A stretch of 64,000 bases of DNA from Nocardiopsis suaedae (GTDB taxonomy: Bacteria; Actinomycetota; Actinomycetes; Streptosporangiales; Streptosporangiaceae), in the NCBI RefSeq assembly GCF_027706745.1, contig NZ_JAQFWP010000024.1:22579-86578 (forward strand), in the 5' to 3' direction. Below are positions 1 through 7,539 of the stretch, in pieces. Made by a program: the position numbers and the translations under genes. How positions within the stretch are numbered: position 1 is the stretch's first letter; every line of letters starts with the position of its first letter. Below the pieces are notes generated by a model. It searched no databases, was not told the origin of the DNA, and worked only from the letters and a program-made list of their open reading frames with translations.

Positions 1-1
1 C

Positions 2-1342
2 ACCGTCCTCGTCGACCTCGCCATGACCTGGGCGCAGGAGCGGGACGGCGACGCGGCGGTGGCGAAGGCGGCGGAACTGGCGGCGGCCACCGGCCGCGCG
101 GTCGAGGGGTACCTCGGCGTCGTCGAGCGGGACGGCTTCGTGGCCGCGTCCGGATCCGACGACGCGGTGGAGCGGTTGCTGACGTACCTGTCCGACGCGA
201 ACGACGAGGAGGCGGTCATCGCACTGGCGACGGCGGCCGTGCGCGCCCACCCGTCGGTGGCCAGGGAGGGCGTGAGCCGGTCCGGGCGAGCGGCGGGCGA
301 CCGAGGTGACCACGCGGCGGCCGCGCGGTGGTTCGCGCGCGGCGCCGAGATCGAGGGCATCGGCGAGGAGTCCCGCGCCGCCTGCCGCTACGATCTCGGC
401 CTCGCCCTGCGGGAGCTCGGAGAGACGGAGCGGGCCAGGGAAGCGTTCGCGCGGGCCGAGTCGGAATTCACCATCTGGGAGAACGCCGGCGCGGCCGCGC
501 GGCGGCGAGCCGAGGCGGCGCACGCCCAGGGCGAATCGACGGCGGCCTACGAGGACTGGGTGCGCGCCGCGGTGTACAAGACCCGGGCCGACCACGACGG
601 GAAGACGGCCGTCCGGGCCGTCCGCCTGCTCGCCGACCTCCTCGGTGAGGTGGGCGCCGAGGCCCTGGTGCGGTATGTGGCCACGGCCGTGCGGCAGATG
701 GGCGACCAGGACTTCCAGCGCGCGGTCGACGCGTGCACCGACGTCCGGGCCAGGGGCGACCGGCTGTTCGCCGTGTTCCACTTCGCCCACTGGGTGCTGG
801 AGGCCGAGGGCGACGGCGGGGAGCTGGGGCCGGTCCTGTTGGAGAAGGCCGCCGAAGGCCTGGGGGAGTTCGCCGCCGGCGCGGCCGTCACGTTGGGCGC
901 CCGGGCGCACTACGGCGGCGACAACGCCACGGCGCGCGAGTGGTGGCGGCGCGCCCTGGAAAAGGGGAACAAGAAGATGTCCCACAGGGCCGTCACCAAC
1001 CTCGGCCAGGTCGCCAAGTTGGAGCGCGACCTTCCCGAGCTGCTGGAACATTACGGTCCGGTCGCCGAGTCCGACCACAAGGACGGGCCGATGTTCGCCG
1101 CGCACATCGGCGAGCTGCAGTACTGGCTGGAGGACTGGGACGAGGCGGTGCGCTGGTACCGGCGCACCCTGGACGGCACGGACGCCCCGGAACTGGTGAG
1201 CGAGGCCGGGTACCGGGTGGGCGAGATCCTGCTCGGCGGCGAGGAGCACGAGGCCGCCCTCGCTTGCCTGCGGCGCGCCGCGGACAGCGGTTACGCCCCC
1301 TTCGCCGAGCAGGCCCAGGAGCTGCTGTCCCGGGAGGAGTGA
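2..1342 (+). CDS. TPR/Sel1-like repeat protein, 5' end outside window
   Basis: The frame is open from the first bases of the window, so the ATG at 23 is probably internal and the true start lies upstream. The visible ~446 residues are almost all helical, with repeated A-x-x-W-x-x-x-A motifs about 35 residues apart (for example AARWFARGAEI, AREWWRRALEKG, AVRWYRRTL). These are typical of tetratricopeptide or Sel1 repeats, which serve as protein-binding scaffolds. No signal peptide or membrane segment is seen in this part. The gene stops 75 bp before the prophage attachment repeat and is the last chromosomal gene on the left. The partner and precise role cannot be told from sequence. Confidence 0.75.
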   Translation, partial: TVLVDLAMTWAQERDGDAAVAKAAELAAATGRAVEGYLGVVERDGFVAASGSDDAVERLLTYLSDANDEEAVIALATAAVRAHPSVAREGVSRSGRAAGDRGDHAAAARWFARGAEIEGIGEESRAACRYDLGLALRELGETERAREAFARAESEFTIWENAGAAARRRAEAAHAQGESTAAYEDWVRAAVYKTRADHDGKTAVRAVRLLADLLGEVGAEALVRYVATAVRQMGDQDFQRAVDACTDVRARGDRLFAVFHFAHWVLEAEGDGGELGPVLLEKAAEGLGEFAAGAAVTLGARAHYGGDNATAREWWRRALEKGNKKMSHRAVTNLGQVAKLERDLPELLEHYGPVAESDHKDGPMFAAHIGELQYWLEDWDEAVRWYRRTLDGTDAPELVSEAGYRVGEILLGGEEHEAALACLRRAADSGYAPFAEQAQELLSREE

Positions 1343-1394
1343 CCGGCGCCCACGGGAGCGACTGCGACCGGAACCGAGACCCGGAAACGGAGAC

Positions 1395-1421
1395 GGGGCC
1401 CCACACAGAGTGTGGGGCCCC
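1395..1421 (-). terminator. Hairpin, probable original tRNA-Ser terminator
   Basis: A perfect GC-rich inverted repeat (arms GGGGCCCCACAC and GTGTGGGGCCCC) lies just past the 3' end of the displaced tRNA half. The tRNA reads on the minus strand, so before prophage insertion this hairpin followed the tRNA gene. It can also end transcription of the TPR gene from the left. Confidence 0.6.
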
Positions 1422-1487
1422 TTCTGACCTGCGGAGGATGAGGGATTCGAACCCTCGATCGGGTTGCCCCGAAACCGCATTAGCAGT
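1418..1487. repeat. Prophage attachment site, left copy (70-bp direct repeat)
   Basis: These 70 bp are identical to 40872-40941. Identity runs from 14 bp beyond the tRNA 3' end, through the T and variable arms, to just past the anticodon loop. The next base differs on each side (C at 1488, G at 40942; G at 1417, A at 40871), which fixes the repeat limits. This is the usual attachment core of a tyrosine integrase that uses a tRNA gene. Confidence 0.92.
1432..1487 (-). pseudogene. Displaced 3' half of tRNA-Ser(GCT)
   Basis: Read on the minus strand this fragment holds the anticodon loop, variable arm, T arm and 3' acceptor strand of the tRNA at 40886-40972. It lacks the 5' acceptor strand and the D arm, so it cannot fold into a tRNA. 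It is the original chromosomal 3' half displaced by the incoming phage copy. Confidence 0.88.
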
Positions 1488-1808
1488 CTTGTACGCCCCT
1501 TGATTGGCTGTGTTTGGCAATCTTGGGTTCGTATCGAAACTGCAGGTCATCGGCCATATACGAAGGTATGTAGTAGTGGGTCGGAGTTGGCACTTTACGG
1601 ACCCATTGGCCTCACAATGGCCTCACATCCGGGAGGAGTCTTCGCAGGTCTCCCTCCCCGAAGCTCCATTCTGAAGTCTACCCGGCAAGGCCCGTCAGGC
1701 CGAGGAACCGACCCCCTTGCCCGGCAGACAAAAGCGGCCCTCGGACGAGCGACTCCACCGCTCGCCAAGGGCCTGACCCGAACCCCTGACTACACCAGGA
1801 GTCGAGCT
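1488..1808. other. Noncoding left prophage arm with repeats and a hairpin
   Basis: No gene is supported here. The stretch contains a tandem repeat of TGGCCTCACA around 1607-1627, which could be arm-type integrase sites. An extended hairpin follows at 1736-1773 (outer arms GGCCCT/AGGGCC, inner arms CGAGCG/CGCTCG). A Shine-Dalgarno AGGAG near 1797 serves the GTG at 1809. Confidence 0.5.
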
Positions 1809-2777
1809 GTGACGACCCTACCCAAGGGGCGCGCGCCCTTCCCGCTGCCCGCGGCTGCTGGCCTCGGCATCGCCGCCGGACTCGCCGTCGTCAGCTACCG
1901 GCACGCCTACGCCTTCGCGCTCAAGGCCGGAGCCACGTTCTACGAAGCCCTCATCATCGCTGCCACCGTTGATGGGGTGATCGTCATGTGCCTGGCGACC
2001 ATCGCCCTCGCCCGCCGCTACGGCCAGGCGCCGCCGAAGGTGGCGAAGATCGGCCTCCTCCTCGGCATCATCGCCACCGGCGGGGCGAACCTCGTGTACG
2101 GACTGACCCACGTCTGGGTCGGCGTGGCCGTGGCGATCTGGGTTCCCCTCGTGGCCGAAGTCGCCTACCTCGTGGCCATGGCCGCGCTCCGCATCACCCA
2201 GGCGGCCGCGGCCGCCGCCGAGGAGCGGCCGGTCGTGTGTGGCCGGTCGGTGCCTGTGGAGGCGGTCATGGCCCGTGTCCGCGCGGCCGAGGAGGCGGGC
2301 GCGGGGGCGGGCGCCGAGGAGTCCCTGGCGACCGCGCCCCCGGTCGTGTCCGCGCCGCGTCCGGTCATCTGCGGAGCGGTCGTGCCGGTGGCCGCCGTGG
2401 TGGCCGGTGTCCGCCGCCCGGCCGCTGCTCGTCCGGTCGCGCCCCGGCGCCAGGAGGAGCCGGTGGCCGAGGTGTCCGACCGGCTGTCCGCCGGGGCGGC
2501 CGCCGCCCGCGCGGCCCTGCCCGCCGACGTGGCCGAGCGCCTCGGCGCGCTGCCCGGCCTCGACGAGCGTGACCGGGCCGTGGCCGCCCTGGTGGCCGCT
2601 GACCGGGTGGCCACTGGCGCCGAGGTGGCCGCGCTGACCGGATCCTCAGAGCGCACCGGCCGCCGTGTCCTCCGCCGAGTGACCGCGGCCCTGGAGCTGG
2701 CCGGGGCCCGCCCGGCCCCCGCCGCCGAGCGGCCCGTGGCCGCGTACCAGGGCGCGCTCGTGGCCGCGGTCACCTGA
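1809..2777 (+). CDS. DUF2637 membrane protein
   Basis: The GTG at 1809 was chosen because it follows AGGAG at a normal distance; the frame is open further upstream but without a ribosome site. The 322-residue protein has an N-terminal block of about four membrane helices (residues ~10-125) matching the DUF2637 family, which is common in actinobacterial plasmids, integrative elements and prophages. The C-terminal half is Ala/Val/Pro-rich and likely cytoplasmic. Residues ~255-300 (AALVAADRVATGAEVAALTGSS and following) look like a winged-helix segment. Function in the family is unknown. It is the first gene inside the left attachment site and is followed by a terminator, so it forms its own unit. 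Confidence 0.75.
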   Translation: MTTLPKGRAPFPLPAAAGLGIAAGLAVVSYRHAYAFALKAGATFYEALIIAATVDGVIVMCLATIALARRYGQAPPKVAKIGLLLGIIATGGANLVYGLTHVWVGVAVAIWVPLVAEVAYLVAMAALRITQAAAAAAEERPVVCGRSVPVEAVMARVRAAEEAGAGAGAEESLATAPPVVSAPRPVICGAVVPVAAVVAGVRRPAAARPVAPRRQEEPVAEVSDRLSAGAAAARAALPADVAERLGALPGLDERDRAVAALVAADRVATGAEVAALTGSSERTGRRVLRRVTAALELAGARPAPAAERPVAAYQGALVAAVT

Positions 2778-2808
2778 CCGGACACGGCCGCCCCGCCGCC
2801 GTCTGTCC

Positions 2809-2840
2809 GCCCGGCCGTGCACCATAGGGCACGGCCGGGC
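2809..2840 (+). terminator. Hairpin after the DUF2637 gene
   Basis: Perfect 12-bp arms (GCCCGGCCGTGC and GCACGGCCGGGC) enclose an 8-nt loop, followed by CTTACC. There is no long T run, as is common for high-GC actinobacterial terminators. Confidence 0.6.
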
Positions 2841-2861
2841 CTTACCCCATGAGGAGACCGA

Positions 2862-3272
2862 ATGGCAGACCTTCACCCGAGGCACCCGAGGTGGGAGATG
2901 GGCGGGGTGCGGATCCGCCTCGCCGCCGCGATGTGGGACTGGGAGCTACAGGAGATCCTGACCGCCCTGGAGACCCCTGAAGGCGTTGCGGGGCTGCGCC
3001 GGGAGATCGAGTGGACCCGGCGCGACCAGGCGGCGCTCGAACGCTCCCGAGCGAATGTCCGCGCCCAGTGCGCGGGCAAGTCGGACACCGACATCCGCGC
3101 CGAGGTCACCCAGCAGAAGCAGGCCGTCATGATCGGGTCAGCCGCTCAGATGGCCAGCCGGGCCGAGCGCGAGCGGATTGCCCTGATGATGGAGGCGACC
3201 GGCATGCAGTGGTACGAGGAGGCGCGGGACCCGGGCGTAGGCCGCAGCCGCGTGACCGGAACCGGCGGCTAG
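2862..3272 (+). CDS. Small helical protein of unknown function
   Basis: The ATG at 2862 follows GAGGAGACCGA, a good ribosome site. The 136-residue product is charged and mostly helical, rich in Arg and Glu, with a probable coiled-coil from residue ~40 to ~115. It has no membrane segment, no signal peptide and no motif that I recognise. It sits between the DUF2637 gene and a strong terminator. It is probably a prophage accessory gene, but nothing in the sequence indicates its job. Confidence 0.6.
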   Translation: MADLHPRHPRWEMGGVRIRLAAAMWDWELQEILTALETPEGVAGLRREIEWTRRDQAALERSRANVRAQCAGKSDTDIRAEVTQQKQAVMIGSAAQMASRAERERIALMMEATGMQWYEEARDPGVGRSRVTGTGG

Positions 3273-3328
3273 GCGGACGGACCTGCGCCCCGTACCATGG
3301 GCGCGGGATGTTTCTGGTGAAACACGAG

Positions 3329-3362
3329 GACGGCCCCGGCACGGCGTGCCGGGGCCGTCTTT
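3329..3362 (+). terminator. Strong rho-independent terminator
   Basis: Fourteen-bp arms (GACGGCCCCGGCAC and its complement) around a 3-nt loop are followed by TTT. The hairpin separates the plus-strand gene ending at 3272 from the convergent DUF397 gene and can act in both directions. Confidence 0.8.
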
Positions 3363-3374
3363 GTTCGTGGAGTA

Positions 3375-3569
3375 TCAGAGTCGGTCGTGCTTCACGTCGG
3401 TGAGGAACGCCTTCCACTCCACACCGGGGAACAGCAGGTGCCCCCGTTCGGGGTTCTGGCTGTCGCGCACGGCGGCCGCGGCGGGGGCGTCGGCGACCTC
3501 GACGCAGTTCTGGGTGGTGGCTCCGCTGTAGCTGGACTTGCGGAACACCAGGTGGCGGGATGTCTCCAT
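3375..3569 (-). CDS. DUF397 protein, partner of the adjacent WhiJ-like regulator
   Basis: The 64-residue protein begins with a stretch including FRKSSYSGATTQNCVEVA. It contains the DUF397 signature W/FRKSSYS...NCVEVA, the loop VRDSQNP and a C-terminal W-x-AF. In Streptomyces, small DUF397 proteins are encoded next to WhiJ/Scr1-type HTH regulators and appear to act as their partners, possibly antagonists. Here it lies 13 bp downstream of exactly such a regulator on the same strand, so the two form an operon. The length is typical for the family. Confidence 0.88.
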   Translation of the reverse strand: METSRHLVFRKSSYSGATTQNCVEVADAPAAAAVRDSQNPERGHLLFPGVEWKAFLTDVKHDRL

Positions 3570-3582
3570 GGTGAATGCCTTC

Positions 3583-4440
3583 TCAGAGGGCAGCCCGGCG
3601 GCGCTCGATCAGGTCCCGGGAGTCAGACACGGACAGCGCCTCGGCCTGCACATAGTCGTATAGGTGCTGGTACCGGGAGATCTCCTCGTCCTTCTCCAGG
3701 TAGATCTCCTCTGACAGACACTCTAGGTACACCACCGGCTGATCAGGCGCGGGGAAGTCGAGGAGAACGAACTGCCCCGTCATGGCAGCGTGAGGGCCGC
3801 GGCCGGCGGGGAGGATCTGAATCCCGACGTTCGGACGCGTTCCCATCTCCAGGAGATAGTCGAGCTGCCCGACCAGGTCCGGGGTGATGCGCATTAGTGC
3901 CAGCTCGTCGATCACCGCCCAGTAGGTGAGTGGGCGGGCGCGGCTGAACACGCTCTTGCGGAACATGCGGGCGTCCACGCGCTGTCCCAGCTCGTGTTCG
4001 TCGGTGACCTGACCGCTCGCGCTGATCAACGCGCGGGCGTACTCCGGTGTCTGGAGGAGGCCGGGGATCGTCACCGACTCGAACGTCCGGATGCGGGACG
4101 CCTCGGACTCCAGGCCGACGAACTGACCGGACCCGAGCACGTCACCGAATGAAGCCCACCAGCCCTGTTGATTGGCCTCGCGGGCGAGTGTGGCGTAGGC
4201 GGCGCGCTGCTCCTCGTCGGTGACCTCGTAGATGTCGAGGAGGACCAGGACGTCGTCGGCGCGGACGCGCTTCCACTCGGCGCCCTCCAACCGGGTGAGC
4301 TTGGAGGCGGACCAGCCGCGGGCGCGGCCGGAGCGCTTCTTCGCCTCTGCGGCGACGGTGCCAGCGGTGAGCCCCTTTTCCTCTCGGAGCTCGCGTAGCA
4401 GGCGCGACAGGCGGCGCCGCCGGAGCGTGGGGCTGACCAC
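3583..4440 (-). CDS. WhiJ/Scr1-like XRE regulator with DUF5753 domain
   Basis: The GTG at 4440 was chosen because GAGGAGG stands 6 nt upstream; the frame extends further but without a ribosome site. The 285-residue protein has an N-terminal XRE helix-turn-helix (residues ~5-70, with LRELREEKGLTAGTVA then SASKLTRLE). A DUF5753 domain follows (~90-275), with motifs such as SEASRIRTFE, PGLLQTPEYARAL and GRGPHAAMTGQFVLLDF. This architecture is that of the large actinobacterial family that includes WhiJ, linked to developmental control and partnered by DUF397 proteins. It is divergent from the unknown operon that starts at 4660 and may control it. Confidence 0.88.
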   Translation of the reverse strand: MVSPTLRRRRLSRLLRELREEKGLTAGTVAAEAKKRSGRARGWSASKLTRLEGAEWKRVRADDVLVLLDIYEVTDEEQRAAYATLAREANQQGWWASFGDVLGSGQFVGLESEASRIRTFESVTIPGLLQTPEYARALISASGQVTDEHELGQRVDARMFRKSVFSRARPLTYWAVIDELALMRITPDLVGQLDYLLEMGTRPNVGIQILPAGRGPHAAMTGQFVLLDFPAPDQPVVYLECLSEEIYLEKDEEISRYQHLYDYVQAEALSVSDSRDLIERRRAAL

Positions 4441-4659
4441 GTCTCGCCTCCTCGGTTCAGTCGGGTTCCTCGATCCTACGGTTCGGCGCTGAGATTCGGA
4501 CATTCTACGCACCACCCATCTGGTGACTGGCACTCCGTAGTCAGACTCTTGCACAGTCTTCAAATGGGTATTGCAAATCATCGCTGACGTGGCGAGGATG
4601 GAGGCTCACCAGAAGCACCCGCCGGGCCTCCCACCCGGCGCACTTCCTAGGAGCCACGT
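4441..4659. promoter_or_regulatory. Divergent control region of the cargo regulator and operon
   Basis: This 219-bp gap separates the minus-strand regulator from the plus-strand operon at 4660. Its centre (around 4500-4590) is clearly less GC-rich than the genes beside it, as expected for promoters. I cannot place -10 and -35 boxes with confidence. The ribosome site for the plus operon is AGGAG just before the ATG at 4660. Confidence 0.45.
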
Positions 4660-5052
4660 ATGGGCCTGTCCGTAAAGGAGCAATCTCCCGAGCAGCGGGT
4701 CGCGCGCCCGCAGCCTCCGCCTCCGTCGGCGCCGAGGCGGCCGGGGCGTCACGCTGCCGCCCGTGATCGCGGCTACCGCGATCGGATTCCGAACTTCGGC
4801 CGGTTCTGCGAGGTCGCGTCGCGCCACCGCGGGGACTGGTGGATCACCTACGACCACGGGTCCCCGACCCCGTACCGGGCGCAGAACCGCCGCGCCGAAG
4901 ACGTCGTCATCACCACCAGCGACGTGGACGTCCTCGACGACGCGCTGACCGCGTTGAGCGGCGTGGCCTACGCCCGTCCCTACGTTCCCGCCACCGAAGC
5001 AGACGCCGCCGAGCCGCGCCAACTCAGCGCGACGGTCCGGGAGGTGGCATAG
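4660..5052 (+). CDS. Unknown protein, first gene of cargo operon
   Basis: The 130-residue protein starts at an ATG preceded by CTAGGAGCCACGT. The N-terminal 40 residues are Pro/Arg-rich and probably disordered. Residues ~45-115 look folded, with NFGRFCEVASRHRGDWWITYDHG followed by a beta-rich VVITTSDVDVLDDALTAL. I do not recognise a family. Its stop codon directly abuts the ATG of the next gene, so the two are translated together. Confidence 0.6.
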   Translation: MGLSVKEQSPEQRVARPQPPPPSAPRRPGRHAAARDRGYRDRIPNFGRFCEVASRHRGDWWITYDHGSPTPYRAQNRRAEDVVITTSDVDVLDDALTALSGVAYARPYVPATEADAAEPRQLSATVREVA

Positions 5053-5370
5053 ATGCCGACCACCGAACAGCAGTGCGGCCAGCGCCGCCCCGGCTGGGGC
5101 CCCGGCGTCGGACGCCACCGCCTCCCCTGCACCCTGCCCCCGGAACACCAGGGCGACCACCGCGACGCCCTCGCCCAGACGTGGGGGCCGGAGTGGGTGG
5201 ACGACACCCCGCGCGCCCCCGAGATGCTCACCGCCCGGCAGGCCGCCGACCGGCTCGGCGTCACCCCGGCCACCGTCCGGCGCCGGGTGCGGTCCGGCCG
5301 CCTGGCCGGGTGGCGGTCCGAGCGGACCGGCCGGTACTGGGTCACCGCCGAGATGGGGAGGGCGGCGTGA
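5053..5370 (+). CDS. Small MerR/excisionase-type HTH protein
   Basis: The 105-residue protein has a helix-turn-helix at residues ~58-100: LTARQAADRLGVTPATVRR then a wing-like GRLAGWRSERTGRYWV. This matches the HTH_17 type found in excisionases and small MerR-like regulators. The N-terminal half is Cys/Pro/His-rich with no recognised fold. It begins immediately after the upstream stop codon and overlaps the next start (ATGA), so it is the second gene of a coupled operon. It probably binds DNA; whether it acts on excision or transcription is not visible. The excisionase role may instead belong to the HTH gene near 37.7 kb. Confidence 0.7.
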   Translation: MPTTEQQCGQRRPGWGPGVGRHRLPCTLPPEHQGDHRDALAQTWGPEWVDDTPRAPEMLTARQAADRLGVTPATVRRRVRSGRLAGWRSERTGRYWVTAEMGRAA

Positions 5371-5711
5371 TGACGCGGCAGCTCTACCCCCGGCCGACCC
5401 CCGCCGAGCCTGTCGACGTCACCCCGATGCCGGACGCGGGTGTGGTGTGGGCCTACCTCGATGCCGACACCGGCGACCTGGTGCTCACCCTGACCGACGA
5501 CGCGCGCGGAACCCTCCGGCTCCGCCCCGGCTGCGACGAGCACGAGGTGGTGCTGCTCGCCGTCCTCGGCGCCGCGATGGCCGGTGCCCGCACCGCTGAG
5601 GACGAGGACACCCGGGCGTGGTGGGCCGCCGTGGCCCGGCAGGGCGAGGCGGTCCTGGACCACATGCGCGGCATCGGGCACCTGCCGCGTGTGTCGCGGG
5701 AGGACCCGTGA
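5370..5711 (+). CDS. Unknown protein, third gene of cargo operon
   Basis: The ATG at 5370 overlaps the upstream stop (GTGATGA arrangement), and a GTG at 5367 is an alternative. The 113-residue product looks like a compact alpha/beta protein, with a strand-rich segment (VWAYLDADTGDLVLTLTD and following) and helices around residues 60-105 ending in HMRGIGHLPR. There is no membrane segment and no family recognised. It overlaps the next start by 4 nt, consistent with translational coupling. Confidence 0.6.
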   Translation: MTRQLYPRPTPAEPVDVTPMPDAGVVWAYLDADTGDLVLTLTDDARGTLRLRPGCDEHEVVLLAVLGAAMAGARTAEDEDTRAWWAAVARQGEAVLDHMRGIGHLPRVSREDP

Positions 5712-5965
5712 GGGGCGGGGTGTCCACGGGCCGGTGGTGGGGGATGATCCCCGGACACCGCCTGGTCAGCGCCCCAACGCGCGAGGCGTTGGGGCTGCTC
5801 GTCGACTCCCTCCTGTACACGCGACGCGAGGTGGCTGGGCGAAGACATATCGCCGCCGCCCCCGCCGAAGCGTGGGGCGGCCACTACATGGCCCAGCACG
5901 CAGCGTCCCGGGGGATCACATGTCAGCGCGCCGCGACCGCCGCAAGGAGCGGCGGATGCAGGTGA
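5708..5965 (+). CDS. Small unknown protein, fourth gene of cargo operon
   Basis: A GTG at 5708 overlaps the upstream TGA, giving an 85-residue product. It opens with RGGVSTGRWWGMIPGHRLV and has a helix around REALGLLVDSLLYTRREVAG. No motif is recognised. The last third overlaps the beginning of the next gene in another frame (from 5920), so its C-terminus may be less certain. Confidence 0.5.
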   Translation: MRGGVSTGRWWGMIPGHRLVSAPTREALGLLVDSLLYTRREVAGRRHIAAAPAEAWGGHYMAQHAASRGITCQRAATAARSGGCR

Positions 5966-6129
5966 ACATCCGCATGACCGAGGACCAGGAGGCCGCGTTC
6001 CGCGTCGAGCACGGCCTGGAGCACAGCGACTCCACACGCGAGCGCCTCGCCACCATGCTCGCCGACGAGCTCGGCGGGCTCGGCGCCGAGTACGGCTGGT
6101 GGGACGCCGACGCCGTCCACGTCACCTAG
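5920..6129 (+). CDS. Small MetJ/Arc-like or unknown basic protein
   Basis: The reading frame from ATG 5920 gives 69 residues. A second ATG at 5956, preceded by AAGGAG with 6-nt spacing, may be the true start and would give 57 residues. The product begins with a basic patch (RRDRRKERR) followed by MQVNIRMTEDQEAAFR, a strand-then-helix pattern that recalls ribbon-helix-helix antitoxins. The rest is acidic and ends in DADAVHVT. A ribbon-helix-helix assignment is only a suggestion. It is the last gene of the operon, before a hairpin at 6176. Confidence 0.55.
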   Translation: MSARRDRRKERRMQVNIRMTEDQEAAFRVEHGLEHSDSTRERLATMLADELGGLGAEYGWWDADAVHVT

Positions 6130-6175
6130 GCCGCTGGCCTCGGGCCTGAGAGGGGGACCGGGGCCGGCACCAGAA

Positions 6176-6213
6176 CCGGGGGCCGGGCGTTGCTTCCCCG
6201 CGCCCGGCCCCCG
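6176..6213 (+). terminator. Hairpin terminator of the cargo operon
   Basis: Fourteen-bp arms (CCGGGGGCCGGGCG and its complement) with a 10-nt loop lie 46 bp after the last operon gene and upstream of the hydroxymethylbilane synthase gene, which therefore probably has its own promoter. Confidence 0.6.
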
Positions 6214-6408
6214 GCACCAACCCCGGGCGGAAGCGCACCCGCCGTACCATCACGCCCCGCCCCCACGGCCGGGCGGTGCGGCAGGCAAGCCACCGCACAC
6301 GAGACCAACAACGCGCCGTTCGTGGCTGGCGGCGCCCCCTCGCGGCCGCCCCGGGTGAAGGGGATCCCCGGGGGGGCCGCCCCACCCCCGCCGCTGGAAG
6401 GACCCCCC

Positions 6409-7446
6409 GTGTCCGAGATCGTGACGACCCGTCAGCAAACCCCCGGTGACCTGCAAAGACTGGACGAAGCGCCCACCCCGGCCGAGTACCTTGGGCGCAT
6501 GCTCTCCGACCGCCCCGCCCTCCGCATCGGCACCCGCACATCCCCCATGGCCATGGCCCAGGCCGGCACCGTGCAGCGGCTCCTCGACGAACGCGCCGGC
6601 GTCGCGTCCGAGATCGTCGGCATCTCCACCTCTGGCGACCAGTGGATGGGCGACCTGAGCAAGCTCGGCGGGAAGGGCGCGTTCCTCAAGCAGATCGAAC
6701 GAGCGTTGGTGATGGGGCACGTCGACATCGCAGTGCACGCGATGAAGGACGTGCCCGGCGACGTACCCCTCGCCGAGGGAACCGCCCTCGCCGCCTACCT
6801 TCCGCGCGAAGACGTGCACGACGTCCTCGTCGTCCGCGAAGGATCCAAGTACCGGTCCCTCGACGAGATGCCGCCCGGCACCCGCATCGGCACCTCGGCG
6901 GTCCGCCGCAAGGCCCAGCTCCTCAAGCACCGGCCGGACCTTCACGTGGACCGGCTCAGGGGCAACGTGAACTCGAGGATCGCGAAGCTCGACGCCGAGG
7001 CCCAGTTCGAGGCGATCGTGCTCAACGCCAGCGGGCTCCGCCGGACCGGCCTGGAGCACCGGGCCACCGAGGTCCTGTCCACCGACATCATGTGCCCGCC
7101 CGTGGGGTCCGGTGTCGTAGGCGTCCAGTGCCGCACCGCCGATACCGCCATCGCCGAGGCGCTCCGCCTCCTCGACGACCCCATGACGCGCACCCTGATC
7201 ACCGCCGAGCGGACCATGCTCCACGGGCTCCAGGGCCACTGCAATTCGCCGATCGCTGGGCACGCGACCATGACCGGCGACGGGCAACTCTCCTTGAAGG
7301 GGATGGTGTTCACCCGGGAGGGCGGGAAGTTCGCCTACGCCCAGGAGTGGGACGCCCCCGACCGCGCCGCCGAGCTCGGCGCATACGTCGCCGCCGTCCT
7401 CCTCCGCAAGGGCGCCCGCGGCATCATCGACGGCATCCCGCACTAA
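6409..7446 (+). CDS. Hydroxymethylbilane synthase (porphobilinogen deaminase) homologue
   Basis: The GTG at 6409 was chosen because GGAAGGA stands 7 nt upstream; the protein is 345 residues against about 310 for HemC, with a ~30-residue N-terminal extension. HemC-family enzymes join four porphobilinogens into hydroxymethylbilane in the cytoplasm. Visible family motifs are RIGTRTSPMAMAQ (~40), STSGD (~73), HAMKDVP with the catalytic Asp at ~114, RGNVNSR (~184) and the cofactor-binding Cys in QGHCNSP at ~278. The usual KELE motif reads KQIE. Because both key residues remain, activity is plausible. It lies alone between two hairpins in prophage cargo, far from any other haem gene, so it is likely a second copy. 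Substrate and purpose in a phage are unknown. Confidence 0.85.
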   Translation: MSEIVTTRQQTPGDLQRLDEAPTPAEYLGRMLSDRPALRIGTRTSPMAMAQAGTVQRLLDERAGVASEIVGISTSGDQWMGDLSKLGGKGAFLKQIERALVMGHVDIAVHAMKDVPGDVPLAEGTALAAYLPREDVHDVLVVREGSKYRSLDEMPPGTRIGTSAVRRKAQLLKHRPDLHVDRLRGNVNSRIAKLDAEAQFEAIVLNASGLRRTGLEHRATEVLSTDIMCPPVGSGVVGVQCRTADTAIAEALRLLDDPMTRTLITAERTMLHGLQGHCNSPIAGHATMTGDGQLSLKGMVFTREGGKFAYAQEWDAPDRAAELGAYVAAVLLRKGARGIIDGIPH

Positions 7447-7458
7447 GCGTGAGCTGCT

Positions 7459-7484
7459 CCCCGCTATGCGGGGCCGCTGGTTTT
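7459..7484 (+). terminator. Terminator after the HemC-like gene
   Basis: A short hairpin (CCCCGC, loop TAT, GCGGGG) is followed by CCGCTGG and TTTT, 13 bp after the stop codon. Confidence 0.6.
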
Positions 7485-7539
7485 CCACAGGCGGTGAATC
7501 CGTCCGCCGCTGCGGCGCCGCCGCGCTCACCCTGGCGGC

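Noticed and set aside
1432..1487. A second functional tRNA-Ser
   Set aside because: Lacks the 5' acceptor strand and D arm; it is the displaced half from prophage insertion.
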